DNA of 15,089 bases from an uncultured bacterium. Its GTDB lineage: Bacteria; Bdellovibrionota_C; UBA2361; SZUA-149; CALKYB01. The translations under genes and the position numbers were made by a program. The DNA lies in contig CALIEE010000046.1 of the NCBI GenBank assembly GCA_938022485.1, forward strand, positions 1 to 15,089, written 5' to 3'. Below the pieces are notes generated by a model. That model did no database searches and was not told the DNA's origin. It was given only the letters and a program-made list of their open reading frames with translations. How positions within the stretch are numbered: the stretch's first letter is position 1; every line of letters starts with the position of its first letter. Positions 1-9,100 of this stretch are shown here, piece after piece.

Positions 1-2
1 GA

Positions 3-1436
3 GAGCATCAGGCTTATCTTTCTAGAGGTCTAAGGCAAAGAATATTTCATTATTCGCTTCAGCTACCTTACTACCAAGGCATGCTCTTATACTTTATCTC
101 GATCGCTTATCCTTTCATGGCTTTATTCGTGATTATGCCAAGCCATGCTTATGTTTTTCTTTACTTGCCACTAGCTTGGCTCTGGGTGAAAAGCTGGGAT
201 GTGGGCTATGCGCTTGTGATGGTTTTAGAGAAGGTTCTCTGGAACATGCTACCAGAGACTGATTTACCGGTTGGTTTTAATAGGGGTGAGGGAATAGAAG
301 GACCGCCAATTCCAGATGTCTTGAAAGAGACTATGGCTATTGATCCAACATTTAATGTTCATGCCTATTATTTTCTGATCGGGACAGTAATGTTCGCTAT
401 CCCTAATATTACTGGTTACGCAATTTTGAAAGCAAAAGCTAATGCTCTAGCTTCCTTTACTGAGGGCCCAGAGAAACTTGCTCAAGGTGTTCAGGATAGA
501 GCTGAGTCTAGTTATGGTATCGCTAGGATTACAGAGAAGCAGGATGGAATTAACGCAAGAAGAAATCTGAACCAGCTTGCTAATAGCACCATGATGCAAT
601 TTAATGCGTGGCAATCCAACAATGTTGCCAGAGGCTCTTCGTCGGCAGAATGGGCAAAAAGCTTCAATAGATTTATGCCTAACCTAGCGGGTAGTGCTTC
701 AAGGGCGGCTGCGCTAACCGGTCTATCCACTGCGCCAGGTTTAGCAGGTGATTTGGCTAAAGGTAAATTTCTAAACAAAGGTGGGCCGCAACAGTTATTG
801 AAGAGTCTTAGTGCTACTGGGGACAAAGGCGTCCAACGTTGGCTTAAGATGCAATCGATTGATGCAAACTTTAGAGCTTCTTACGATGGAATGTTTAATC
901 GTTTCGAGGGTTCGCAGGGTATTTACGCAAGAAGATTGCGGGGAAGTATTGCGGCTGAAGAAGCCCAGAGTTTTGGTTTTGAGGCCGGTGATAACCAAGC
1001 GGCTTTTGAAATGTTTACGACGACTGTTGATACAGCCAAAGCCAAGTTCGATATTCTTAAAAATTCTTTTTATGACGCTGCGAAAGGTGTAGGTAAAAAT
1101 GTTACGACTAGTAGTCCGGGCTTATTGAGAGAACTTTCTCAAATTGGTAGCGGAATTTATTTGGGCAACATTGCTTTTGATGAAAACTTTCAATTGGGTG
1201 ACCCAAGAGATATAGATGCGATTAACAAAGATGTTCTCCAACAAGCTCAGTTTAATCAGGCTCAGACCTTGGCTAATAGAGAGCTTTATCGCCAGTATAA
1301 TCACAACCCCAAAGATGCAATTCTTAAAAAAAGTGTGACCGAGCTCGATTTAGCTGGAGGGTTTGGAGCTGAGAAACCCTTTTCAAGCGGGACTCCAATG
1401 AAAGGGAAAATTAGGAAGAAGGAGGGATCGAAATGA
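3..1436 (+). CDS. VirB6/TraG-N-like inner-membrane protein A, 5'-truncated by the window edge
   Basis: This is the C-terminal 477 residues of a first paralog. The frame is open to the left edge, so the ATG at 81 is internal: the six codons just before it read LPYYQG, which is the conserved entry to membrane segment 3 in gene E as well (LPYYQG there, MPYVQG in B). Visible residues about 22-46 and 49-84 are hydrophobic segments 3 and 4, with the family signature WVKSWDVGYA at 61-70. DP at 114-115 and YY at 122-123 open segment 5 (about 121-142). A tail of about 335 mostly helical, Ala/Asn/Gln-rich residues follows and is predicted cytoplasmic. It is diverged: the short segment 3/4 turn reads MPSH instead of the PGR seen in B, D and E. 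No cysteine is present in the visible part. By family it would be a polytopic inner-membrane component of a type IV secretion channel. Paralogy to B-E is clear; the VirB6/TraG-N label is inferred from topology and motifs. Confidence 0.8.
   Translation, partial: EHQAYLSRGLRQRIFHYSLQLPYYQGMLLYFISIAYPFMALFVIMPSHAYVFLYLPLAWLWVKSWDVGYALVMVLEKVLWNMLPETDLPVGFNRGEGIEGPPIPDVLKETMAIDPTFNVHAYYFLIGTVMFAIPNITGYAILKAKANALASFTEGPEKLAQGVQDRAESSYGIARITEKQDGINARRNLNQLANSTMMQFNAWQSNNVARGSSSAEWAKSFNRFMPNLAGSASRAAALTGLSTAPGLAGDLAKGKFLNKGGPQQLLKSLSATGDKGVQRWLKMQSIDANFRASYDGMFNRFEGSQGIYARRLRGSIAAEEAQSFGFEAGDNQAAFEMFTTTVDTAKAKFDILKNSFYDAAKGVGKNVTTSSPGLLRELSQIGSGIYLGNIAFDENFQLGDPRDIDAINKDVLQQAQFNQAQTLANRELYRQYNHNPKDAILKKSVTELDLAGGFGAEKPFSSGTPMKGKIRKKEGSK
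1419..1426 (+). promoter_or_regulatory. Ribosome binding site of gene B, inside gene A
   Basis: A strong AAGGAGGG lies inside the end of gene A. Its GGAGG core is 7 bases before the ATG at 1433. The start and stop overlap as ATGA, so reinitiation or coupling of B to A is likely. Confidence 0.75.
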
Positions 1437-1498
1437 GAACTCTCTGGTTCCTAGTATTATTATTTTTATCGTTTCTTTCTATTGACCCAGCTTTAGCT
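1433..1498 (+). other. Predicted signal peptide of protein B
   Basis: The first 22 codons give a basic residue at position 2, a long hydrophobic core rich in Leu, Phe and Val (residues 4-17), and ALA just before Gln23. This fits the AXA rule for signal peptidase I. The hydrophobic stretch lies far upstream of segment 1 and has no counterpart in C, D or E. Confidence 0.8.
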
Positions 1499-3970
1499 CA
1501 AGGGCCTTTCCCAAATGAAGCTGAATTAGAACAGTTATTAGAGCAAGGGGTTGTTCCGGATGACCTTGTTGTTCAAAACGCTTCTCCTCTGACAGGTTCT
1601 TTGATAGCCGCTGCACTAGAAACAGCAGGTTATGCCGCCCAAAGCCAAGTCCTTGAGCATCTTGGTGGTATGTTTAATAGCCTAGGAGCTTTGATATACC
1701 TAGTCTTTCTAATTATTGGTGTATTTTCAGTAACAATATATGGCAGCTATCGAGGAGCAGCTTGGCTAATCATTGGCCCTGTTTGTTTGTTATTTCTGTT
1801 GAACGCCACAGAGCCCGGCTACGGAGCAGAGTGGCAATGGGGAATTCAAGATAGCACTAGCACTGCCGAATATGCCCAGTTTATTGGCGAAATTGAAAAT
1901 AATCAGGGTGAGGTAATCAATGAGGTATCTTGGCTCTTTAATCGTTATAATATTCTAATTTCAGATTTCATTTTGCAGAGTATCGGCATTATTCTTAATA
2001 ATAATGTCAATGAGCGTATTAAGCCAATGGCTCGGCAGAGAATGATGGATTTCATGTTCTCCTCTAGTATTCAAAGTGAAAATCTTAAAAGTTTAATCCA
2101 AATTCATCACCAACACTGTAGTGATGATATGCAAAGAATGAGAACGATCGCTCTTGGGCGAAGGCACACTCAGTTTAGAACTTCTAGTTATTACAAAGGT
2201 CTTATAGAGCACAATGCTAGCTACGATCAGTCTAATATTACGATTCGCAGAAATACCACTGCTTCTTCTGCAATAAATGATATTTTTAATGCTTACCGAG
2301 ATCCATTACCTGAAAATACACAGCTAGGCTTCCCCCAGAGTAACGCCTTTGACACTTGCAGAATACCTGATCAAGTACCTCCCTCAGTTTCTTGTCGGGA
2401 AATATGGTGTTGGATGGCCATGGGGCTTCAGACCGAGGTTCATCGATTACAGGAAGAGGCTGAAAATACCTATGTAGGGGCTGCGGCTGCGAACAGAGAT
2501 TTCAAAGAAGAACTCTGGCAGGACATCGTCGTGAAGATGAGCGATACCAATTTGGTAGTTGGGGATAGCAGTGATGCAATAGAGCCTGATTTATCTCTAA
2601 TACCAGTAATTATTGGCGGCCACTTGATGAAAAAAGAAGTTCTCAAAAATGCTATGTCCTCTGGTTTTACTCAACTTTCCCAGCACTCTGGGTACATTCC
2701 TAGCAATACCAAAATTGATTTTGAGAAAATGAGTCCAGAAAAAATGCAAGAAATGGTTAGAAAGTTCCAAAAGGAGCAATTTAGTGAGCCTGAGCGATTT
2801 AGAATTTACACTTTGGCAATATACATGCCTTATGTTCAGGGAGTATGTTTGTACATTCTAGGATTAACATTTCCCTTTTTTGCTCTTATGATCCTAGTTC
2901 CTGGTCGAGCTGGAGCATTCTTTCAATGGATGGGACTTTGGTTTTGGGTGAAGTTTTGGGATTTAGGATGGGCATTCGTAGTTGTAGTGGATGATATTCT
3001 TTGGGAGCTGATGCCTAAATCGGCTTATTACGATATCCGTGCAGATGCAAATGATTCTCCCATTACCTATTTTGATGCTGCTTTTTCGGGAGACCCAGCC
3101 TACTCGATGGGAATGTATTATGCCCTTGTTGGCGTAATGATCACTGGAGTACCAGTAGTATCTGCTCAGGTTCTTTTAGGCTCCAAAGCAGCAATAGCTA
3201 ATACTTTGATGCAGGGAATGAATCAGGTGTCTCAACGTTGGGGTGGAGCAATCAAAAACGCAATTTCTCCTACTCAAACTACTGGTATTGAGCAGCTAAG
3301 ATTAGATCATGCTTCCAATTTTAATAAAGATGGCTTTACCAGTACTCAATCTAAAGCCTTGCAAAATAAAGCTGACTCCTTAATGGCAGATTCTGCAGCT
3401 ATGGCTGGTCTTGCTTCTGAAGCACTAACTTTGGGCTCCGGTGGGGCAATTTTAGCTGGTGCCGCTAAAGCCATAATCGGTGGAACTGGAGGTAAGCAAA
3501 AAGTGAGAGCTTTGCAAGAGGCTGGGCAGATAACCTCTACAGCAGCTAGTTCAGCGCTTAGCTTATGGCAAGGTTCTGTACAGCTAGCGCGTCAAGCACA
3601 GACTTTGAGAAGAGATGCGGTCTATATGACAGAAAGTCAGAGACATGCAGCTGCAGGTAGGACTGCAACTGAATTTAATCTTCAAGGATTAGCTGGAGCG
3701 ACTCGTGATCGTGTTGGTAACTGGTTCGGTATGGGTGCTGTAACTCAAGCTAGTAGTAAAATGAATCAGACCCTAAATAATGCCGAGGTAATGAGAGATC
3801 ATATTGTACAAGGTCAATCTGTTGAGGCTGCATTGAGATGGATAGGAAAAGAGACGGGAACTCCACTTGATCGTTTTAAATCCAGAGGAAAGTCCGCCCC
3901 ATCAGGAAAAGGCTTTGGTTCAACTGGTGGTTCGCGAGGTGGTTCTGGAACCGGAAGCGGTTCACCGTAG
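1433..3970 (+). CDS. VirB6/TraG-N-like inner-membrane protein B, with cleavable signal peptide
   Basis: An 845-residue paralog and the only complete one with an obvious Sec signal peptide (residues 1-22, probable cleavage ALA|Q). This places the mature N-terminus outside the cytoplasm. The ALETAGYAAQS motif (61-71) precedes membrane segments 1 (about 82-103) and 2 (about 107-126, with GSYRGAAW and GP). A periplasmic loop of about 340 residues follows, holding VSWLF (165-169) and cysteines 229, 309, 321 and 326, with SCREIW at 320-325. Segments 3 (464-490) and 4 (493-527) carry FPFFAL, PGRAG and WVKFWDLGWA (K507, W509, D510). DP 554-555 and YY 562-563 open segment 5 (562-584). The tail of about 260 residues is Ala-rich and ends in a Gly/Ser-rich run (about 824-845). 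The start overlaps the stop of gene A. TAG and TAA stop codons stand side by side at the end. Predicted role: inner-membrane channel subunit of a type IV secretion or conjugation machine; family assignment is inferred. Confidence 0.85.
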   Translation: MRTLWFLVLLFLSFLSIDPALAQGPFPNEAELEQLLEQGVVPDDLVVQNASPLTGSLIAAALETAGYAAQSQVLEHLGGMFNSLGALIYLVFLIIGVFSVTIYGSYRGAAWLIIGPVCLLFLLNATEPGYGAEWQWGIQDSTSTAEYAQFIGEIENNQGEVINEVSWLFNRYNILISDFILQSIGIILNNNVNERIKPMARQRMMDFMFSSSIQSENLKSLIQIHHQHCSDDMQRMRTIALGRRHTQFRTSSYYKGLIEHNASYDQSNITIRRNTTASSAINDIFNAYRDPLPENTQLGFPQSNAFDTCRIPDQVPPSVSCREIWCWMAMGLQTEVHRLQEEAENTYVGAAAANRDFKEELWQDIVVKMSDTNLVVGDSSDAIEPDLSLIPVIIGGHLMKKEVLKNAMSSGFTQLSQHSGYIPSNTKIDFEKMSPEKMQEMVRKFQKEQFSEPERFRIYTLAIYMPYVQGVCLYILGLTFPFFALMILVPGRAGAFFQWMGLWFWVKFWDLGWAFVVVVDDILWELMPKSAYYDIRADANDSPITYFDAAFSGDPAYSMGMYYALVGVMITGVPVVSAQVLLGSKAAIANTLMQGMNQVSQRWGGAIKNAISPTQTTGIEQLRLDHASNFNKDGFTSTQSKALQNKADSLMADSAAMAGLASEALTLGSGGAILAGAAKAIIGGTGGKQKVRALQEAGQITSTAASSALSLWQGSVQLARQAQTLRRDAVYMTESQRHAAAGRTATEFNLQGLAGATRDRVGNWFGMGAVTQASSKMNQTLNNAEVMRDHIVQGQSVEAALRWIGKETGTPLDRFKSRGKSAPSGKGFGSTGGSRGGSGTGSGSP

Positions 3971-3991
3971 TAAAATTTTTTAAGTATGTTT

Positions 3992-3997
3992 GAGAGG
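3992..3997 (+). promoter_or_regulatory. Ribosome binding site setting the TTG start of gene C
   Basis: GAGAGG lies 9 bases before a TTG at 4007. An in-frame TAA at 4001-4003 bars any earlier start. The next in-frame Met would remove the conserved N-terminal block, so TTG is the best start. The 36-base B-C spacer (3971-4006) is AT-rich and shows no convincing hairpin. Confidence 0.6.
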
Positions 3998-4006
3998 TAC
4001 TAACAA

Positions 4007-6154
4007 TTGATTAGGTTTTTTGCACAAGGTGGTGAGTTTATACCAATAGCCGAAGAGGCTGGTGGTAACTACATTGGTGCTGTCAGCGATCTAATGGCTG
4101 CAGTGATGCAAACTGCTGGGCTATACGCTCAATCCGATATTCTTGCCAACTACGGTCCGTTTATGCAGAGCTTTGGTACACTGGTGTACACAGTAGCTTT
4201 GATCATGGGTATTGTTTCGATCGCTGTATACGGAAACTATAGACAAGGCGTTTGGCTGTTGGTCGGACCTTCTATGTTTTACTGGTTGGTATATTCCACA
4301 GTGCCAGCACCAGCTGCTCTGCAAAGATTTGGATCTCGAGTAAATACAGATGCGGCGATTGAAAGTCAGATATATCTAGATATGGTTAATGTTATCGCTC
4401 AAGACTCTCCAACCCCTCGAGTGAGTTGGCTATTTGCCAAATTTGATGGAGTGATAACTGAAATTGTACAAAATGTGGTTACTCTTCTAGTTGATACTGA
4501 GTTTAATGAAGATCTGACAATTGCAGCAACTGAGAGAATTTATAGCCGAGTTGTTGAGTCAAAAGCTTCGGATCCAGGCTTCACCACTTTAGTCTCGGTT
4601 GGAGTAATGGGTAGATGTGGTCGATTAAATAGAATCAAGATGGAGGTGGCTGGAACAGCGGGAGCTAGCGGAAGAACTGAGGCGAAACGTCAAGCCATGA
4701 CTGCCCAGTACGAAGTGCTAAAAGATCAACTACAGCCTATACCGTTTAATGGTTTTAACTATATCGAAAGCCTAGGTAATGAAGCAGATACTCACGCTGG
4801 GACATGTGCCGGCGAAGCTCCTGGAGCATTAGAGCAAGTAAGAACAGTAATCTCGCAAGGTCAGGCGAAGAATGGAAGTTTGAGTTGCGGGCAAATATGG
4901 GGCTTGGTTTGTGTTGGCGCGATGACTGAAGCTGAGAGAACGCTTACCCGAGAAATAGAAAATGCCGAAGAGAATGCAATTGAAACTGGTTCAGATGAAG
5001 GTTTAGATTGGGCTGAAATAGACCTTCGAGTTCGTGCTGCTATTACCAAGGGAGCTGATCCTGCTCATGTGACTCAACTCTTAGCAGCTCATCTTCTTAA
5101 GCAAAGTCTCAAGTATACTGTCCATTCTGCCATGACTTCTCAGATTGCAGAACGGATGCCTTTTGCTAAAGATCCCTATAATTTTATATTTGGAGCTGAG
5201 CCAGGTGAGTTTGGTGATCTTAGTACTGTTGAAGCAGGAGGGGCTAGGGCAACGATAGTTCATTTCGCCGGTTGGGTTCCTTATGTTCAAGGTCTACTTC
5301 TTTACCTACTTACAATTACTTTTCCTTTCTTTGCCATTTTTCTTTTAGTACCTGAGCGATGGGGTGCTTTGGTAGTATGGATGTCAATGTGGACTTGGGT
5401 AAAATGTTGGGATATCGGATTTGCTACAATCTATTTTATCAGAGGGTTTATTTTTGAATTCATGCAAAATGGTATGGGAAGTACTATTCATGAAATAGAT
5501 TGGTCTTCTCAGGAGTCAGTATACCGAGTGATGGCTGAAAATGATCCCATGGCTACTAATCATTTGTACTACAATTTAATAGCACTGTTGACACTTTCTG
5601 TGCCTGTAATTACAGCCCACTTTTGTGCTGGGGCTCCTCAACTATACCGTGTTTTTTCACCTGCGATAGATAATCCATCCAAACAAATGGGACAGAGAAG
5701 AGAACAAGAAAGGAGACTTTTTCTCACACAAGCAATTGAGCAAGGTGACCCTCGTCAAGGTAACCCCTTAGAGAACATGCACGCTCTTAAAGCAGTTACT
5801 TCAGCATTGAAAAATATGGGGAGTGACAAAAGAATGCAGTATCTGAGTAAAATGGCTGACGGCTCTATGCCACGAGAGCTAGCGCAGATATATGAAAAAG
5901 GAAGACTCGATTGGAGGTTTGGTCAGGGTAAGCTGCAGAATCAGCGAATAAGAATGTACAATGCAATGTCTTCCGGTCGTAACGAGCCTTATTTGAATAA
6001 TAGTCCAGGCATTGCGAATAATGCAAGACTGTTACAAGTATCAAATGAGATTTCAGGCCGACCTTTAGGGACACCGACTGATACTACACCACAAGATTCT
6101 AGCACGACTGCTAGGGCTCAGGGCGGCGCAAACATTTCAGGAGCTCAGGAGTAG
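4007..6154 (+). CDS. VirB6/TraG-N-like inner-membrane protein C
   Basis: A 715-residue paralog, the shortest complete copy, starting with TTG. There is no signal peptide, although residues 5-11 (FAQGGEF) look like the mature start of B. The motif block YIGAV (22-26) and QTAGLYAQS (35-43) leads into segments 1 (about 55-75) and 2 (about 80-98). The loop of about 325 residues has VSWLF (139-143) and cysteines 204, 267, 294 and 302, with SCGQIW at 293-298. This four-cysteine spacing is like that of B. Segment 3 (424-448) contains VPYVQG and FPFFAI, and segment 4 (453-487) contains WVKCWDIGFA. DP 513-514 and YY 521-522 introduce segment 5 (520-541). The tail is only about 175 residues, highly charged at first (QRREQERR) and Ser/Thr-rich at the end. 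It differs from its siblings in the segment 3/4 turn (PERWG) and by lacking the acidic pair after segment 4. Likely an inner-membrane secretion-channel subunit, inferred from family and operon. Confidence 0.83.
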   Translation: MIRFFAQGGEFIPIAEEAGGNYIGAVSDLMAAVMQTAGLYAQSDILANYGPFMQSFGTLVYTVALIMGIVSIAVYGNYRQGVWLLVGPSMFYWLVYSTVPAPAALQRFGSRVNTDAAIESQIYLDMVNVIAQDSPTPRVSWLFAKFDGVITEIVQNVVTLLVDTEFNEDLTIAATERIYSRVVESKASDPGFTTLVSVGVMGRCGRLNRIKMEVAGTAGASGRTEAKRQAMTAQYEVLKDQLQPIPFNGFNYIESLGNEADTHAGTCAGEAPGALEQVRTVISQGQAKNGSLSCGQIWGLVCVGAMTEAERTLTREIENAEENAIETGSDEGLDWAEIDLRVRAAITKGADPAHVTQLLAAHLLKQSLKYTVHSAMTSQIAERMPFAKDPYNFIFGAEPGEFGDLSTVEAGGARATIVHFAGWVPYVQGLLLYLLTITFPFFAIFLLVPERWGALVVWMSMWTWVKCWDIGFATIYFIRGFIFEFMQNGMGSTIHEIDWSSQESVYRVMAENDPMATNHLYYNLIALLTLSVPVITAHFCAGAPQLYRVFSPAIDNPSKQMGQRREQERRLFLTQAIEQGDPRQGNPLENMHALKAVTSALKNMGSDKRMQYLSKMADGSMPRELAQIYEKGRLDWRFGQGKLQNQRIRMYNAMSSGRNEPYLNNSPGIANNARLLQVSNEISGRPLGTPTDTTPQDSSTTARAQGGANISGAQE
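6147..6151 (+). promoter_or_regulatory. Ribosome binding site of gene D, abutting the stop of gene C
   Basis: AGGAG ends 5 bases before the ATG at 6157 and shares its last G with the bases directly before the TAG of gene C. Only two bases separate the C stop from the D start, which favours translational coupling. Confidence 0.65.
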
Positions 6155-6156
6155 TT

Positions 6157-9100
6157 ATGCCTAGAGTTGAATTAGATACTTTTGAGATTGGCAGTGCTGG
6201 AACACTGATTGGTGCTAGTCTTGAGACTGCTGGTCAATACATGCAATCTGAATTGTTGGATCTTTTTGCAAACGGCTTTGCTTCTTCCATGGGCATGTTC
6301 TTATTTACTTTTGCGGCATTAACCGCTTGGGTAATTACGGCAGTTGGGGGGAACTATAAGTATTTTCTTTGGTTTCTTGTAGGTCCTCCGTTGTTTTTCT
6401 TTTTAACTCAAGCCAGAGTTACGTCAGTTGGAACTCATTGGCATTTTGGTGATTTAGATAGGCCTCAGGAACAAAAGCAAGAATTAATACGCGGAATAAT
6501 ACCGCCTGCTCCTGTTCAAGACCAGGGCATTGAAACTGCATCTGGACGACAAGTACAAGTTTCCTGGTTCTTCGCGCGATGGAATCAACTTTCGAGTTCT
6601 ATAGTACAGAACTTAATTGCTGTTGTGAACTCAGCAAATAACCTTCGAGGAGTGGATTTTGTAGTAGACGTGGATCGCTACATGGAAGTTATAACGACAG
6701 AGCTTGAAGATGCAAAGCTTACCAAGTTTTTTCATAACATCGCTTTTCAAAAATGCAAGGGGAAGTGGTTACTTAGGCAAGGTCTTTACGACCGCAGTAT
6801 TACTGAAGAAAGGCGGACTATATTAGCCTCAGAACTTGGCGACACCGTTCATGCTGGGGCCAATGGAGAAATTGAGTACCGTGGTGGACAGAACGAGGTT
6901 GTTTTAAATACTGCGAGATATAGAGATCACTTGATAGAATTGAGGCGTGTTTTTCTTGAAGATGGCTCTGACAGTGTCATACGAGAGCGTTATAGAGATT
7001 TGATGGCTGACCCGCCAGTAGTGATTCGAGGAGAACAAATACACTACGGGGCATTTAGCTGTAGTGAGCTGTGGAAAGTCACAGTGGCTCTTTTTAGAGA
7101 TCATGCAGAAACTAAGTTGCCATTGATCATTGAAACTGGAAAAGACGATGGACTTACTTACGAGGAAAGGCAGGCAAAATTAATAGAGAAATTCTTCTTT
7201 CAACATAACCAAGATGGAAGCCTTTCAACAATCACTGAAGACTATGAAATGGCCTATAATTTCATGATTAATGAAATGGCTGGTCGAATGATCATGAAAG
7301 AGTTTGGTGATGTCAAACCAAATATTATTGCTAGAGACCTAGATGAGCAAGCCCTGGAGAGAGATCCAGCGCACAATGAAGAGAGTAGAGAAACATCTCG
7401 ACTGATTAGAACTCTATCTGGTGGTGTTGAGTATACAGCCAAGGGTGACTATTTAACCTCTATGCTTTCTATCCCATATATTCAGGGATTGGCCCTATAT
7501 TTTTTAGCTTTAGCTTTTCCATTTTTTGCACTGTTAGTTTTGATTCCAGGTAGAGCCGGAGGGTTTATGCTTTGGATGGGACTTTGGTTTTGGATAAAAA
7601 GTTGGGATTTTGGTTTGGCAATCGTATTTATGCTAGCAGACATGCTCTATGTTCTTTTGCCCCATGGTCCACCAATTACTGAAGAAGATATTAATGATCC
7701 CGGTTTAGCTTTCAAGAAATTGTTAGAAGTGGATCCGGTTTATTCTGTTTACCTTTACTATCAGCTAATAGCGACTAGCCTTGCTGCTGTTCCTTTTCTT
7801 ACTGGTGTGCTTGTTCAAAGAGGTGGCGGAGAGATTATGCGAGCACTTGACCAGGGTTTTAAAAACTTTGGTGGTCGAATTGGACAGTCGATGGGTCAAA
7901 TGCACAGAGCGATGTTAGCAGGGGATGAGGCTGCTAGGTCAAGGTATAGTGGAATTGCTCAATTGAAGGGAGCTGCCGCTAAAATAATGCAAGAAAATAA
8001 AGGAGTTCAAAATCAGCTTAAAAGAGGGGCGGCCTACTCAGCTGGCGCTGCTGCGGTTGGAACATTTAGTAAGAAAGACATTGCTTCAGGAGTTGCAAAA
8101 ATACACTTAGATGCTGGTGCTAAACGAGCTGGAAATACAGCTTCTGCAATTTTTGCTTCTGCCATGGAGCAAGCTTCTTGGATGTCAAGTAATAATCTAC
8201 AATTGACCAAAGGCGCATCTATTGCTGTGGGTTTAGGTATGTTCTCTAGACACTTTGGACAAGACTGGAACAGGGTTGCGGACGCCACCATGGACGCTTG
8301 GAAAGAATCAGTTCATCCTCAAATCAATGAAACTTTTGATGACTATATTTGGACCGTGGCTAAAGAAACCTCTAATAGCTTAGGCACTGGTGGTTTGAAC
8401 TTTGGTTCAGTCTCGGATCCGCAAAATAGAGTAAAGATATTTGGCGATACCTATGGAGCTGCCACAGTCTTAAAAGCTGTTAGCGAAAATGATCCTACGA
8501 AAAGAGAAAACAAAACAGTGCTCAAAGAGAACCGTAGGGGTGGTCCAGGGGCTCCAGTCGTTCCAGATAGAAAGAATTATGTCGGTAGCGTTGCCTATAA
8601 AGCGGAAGGCGCTGGAGTAGGTGCTATTGAATATGATGGTCTTTTGCCTTCTAATGGAACGTTTTCGTTGCCGATATCGCAGCGATTTGAACTAGGGTCT
8701 GCTCGAGGCCATGGAAAAATCAATGGCAATAATCTAAGTGTTGTCCAAACTACTGCTAGAAGTGTTGCAGATGATTATAATTTCTCCCCAATGCAGCGAG
8801 CCATTCACGATGCTCATATAGAGTTCTATAGCGGATGGAACTCCTCTTTTGCTCAGGAGACTAACAGTGAAGCAGGTTTAATGTCCTGGAGTCCATTGGT
8901 TTGGCACCAAACCCAGATCGAAATGCAAGAGGCTGGAGTAAGGTACGAAAATCTACAGTTAGTTGAAGGTGATCATGCCCAGTATAGCGTGCCCAGTCGA
9001 TTATCGCATGAGGTTGCTCTTGAGACTTCAGCGTATATGACTCAACAAGCGGCTGCTTTTGCCAAACAAGAGAGCTTGGACACTGGTAATCTTGAGTCTG

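Noticed and set aside
81..83. ATG at 81 as the true start of the first gene
   Set aside because: The frame stays open to the left edge and the preceding codons encode the conserved PYYQG entry to membrane segment 3, so the gene is truncated by the window.
512..1304. Several 60-104 residue open frames overlapping gene A on both strands
   Set aside because: They lie within the conserved or helical coding of gene A, lack ribosome sites and show no recognisable domain.
3971..4006. Terminator or promoter in the B-C spacer
   Set aside because: The T-run at 3975-3980 has no stem before it, and I see no convincing -35/-10 pair in 36 bases.
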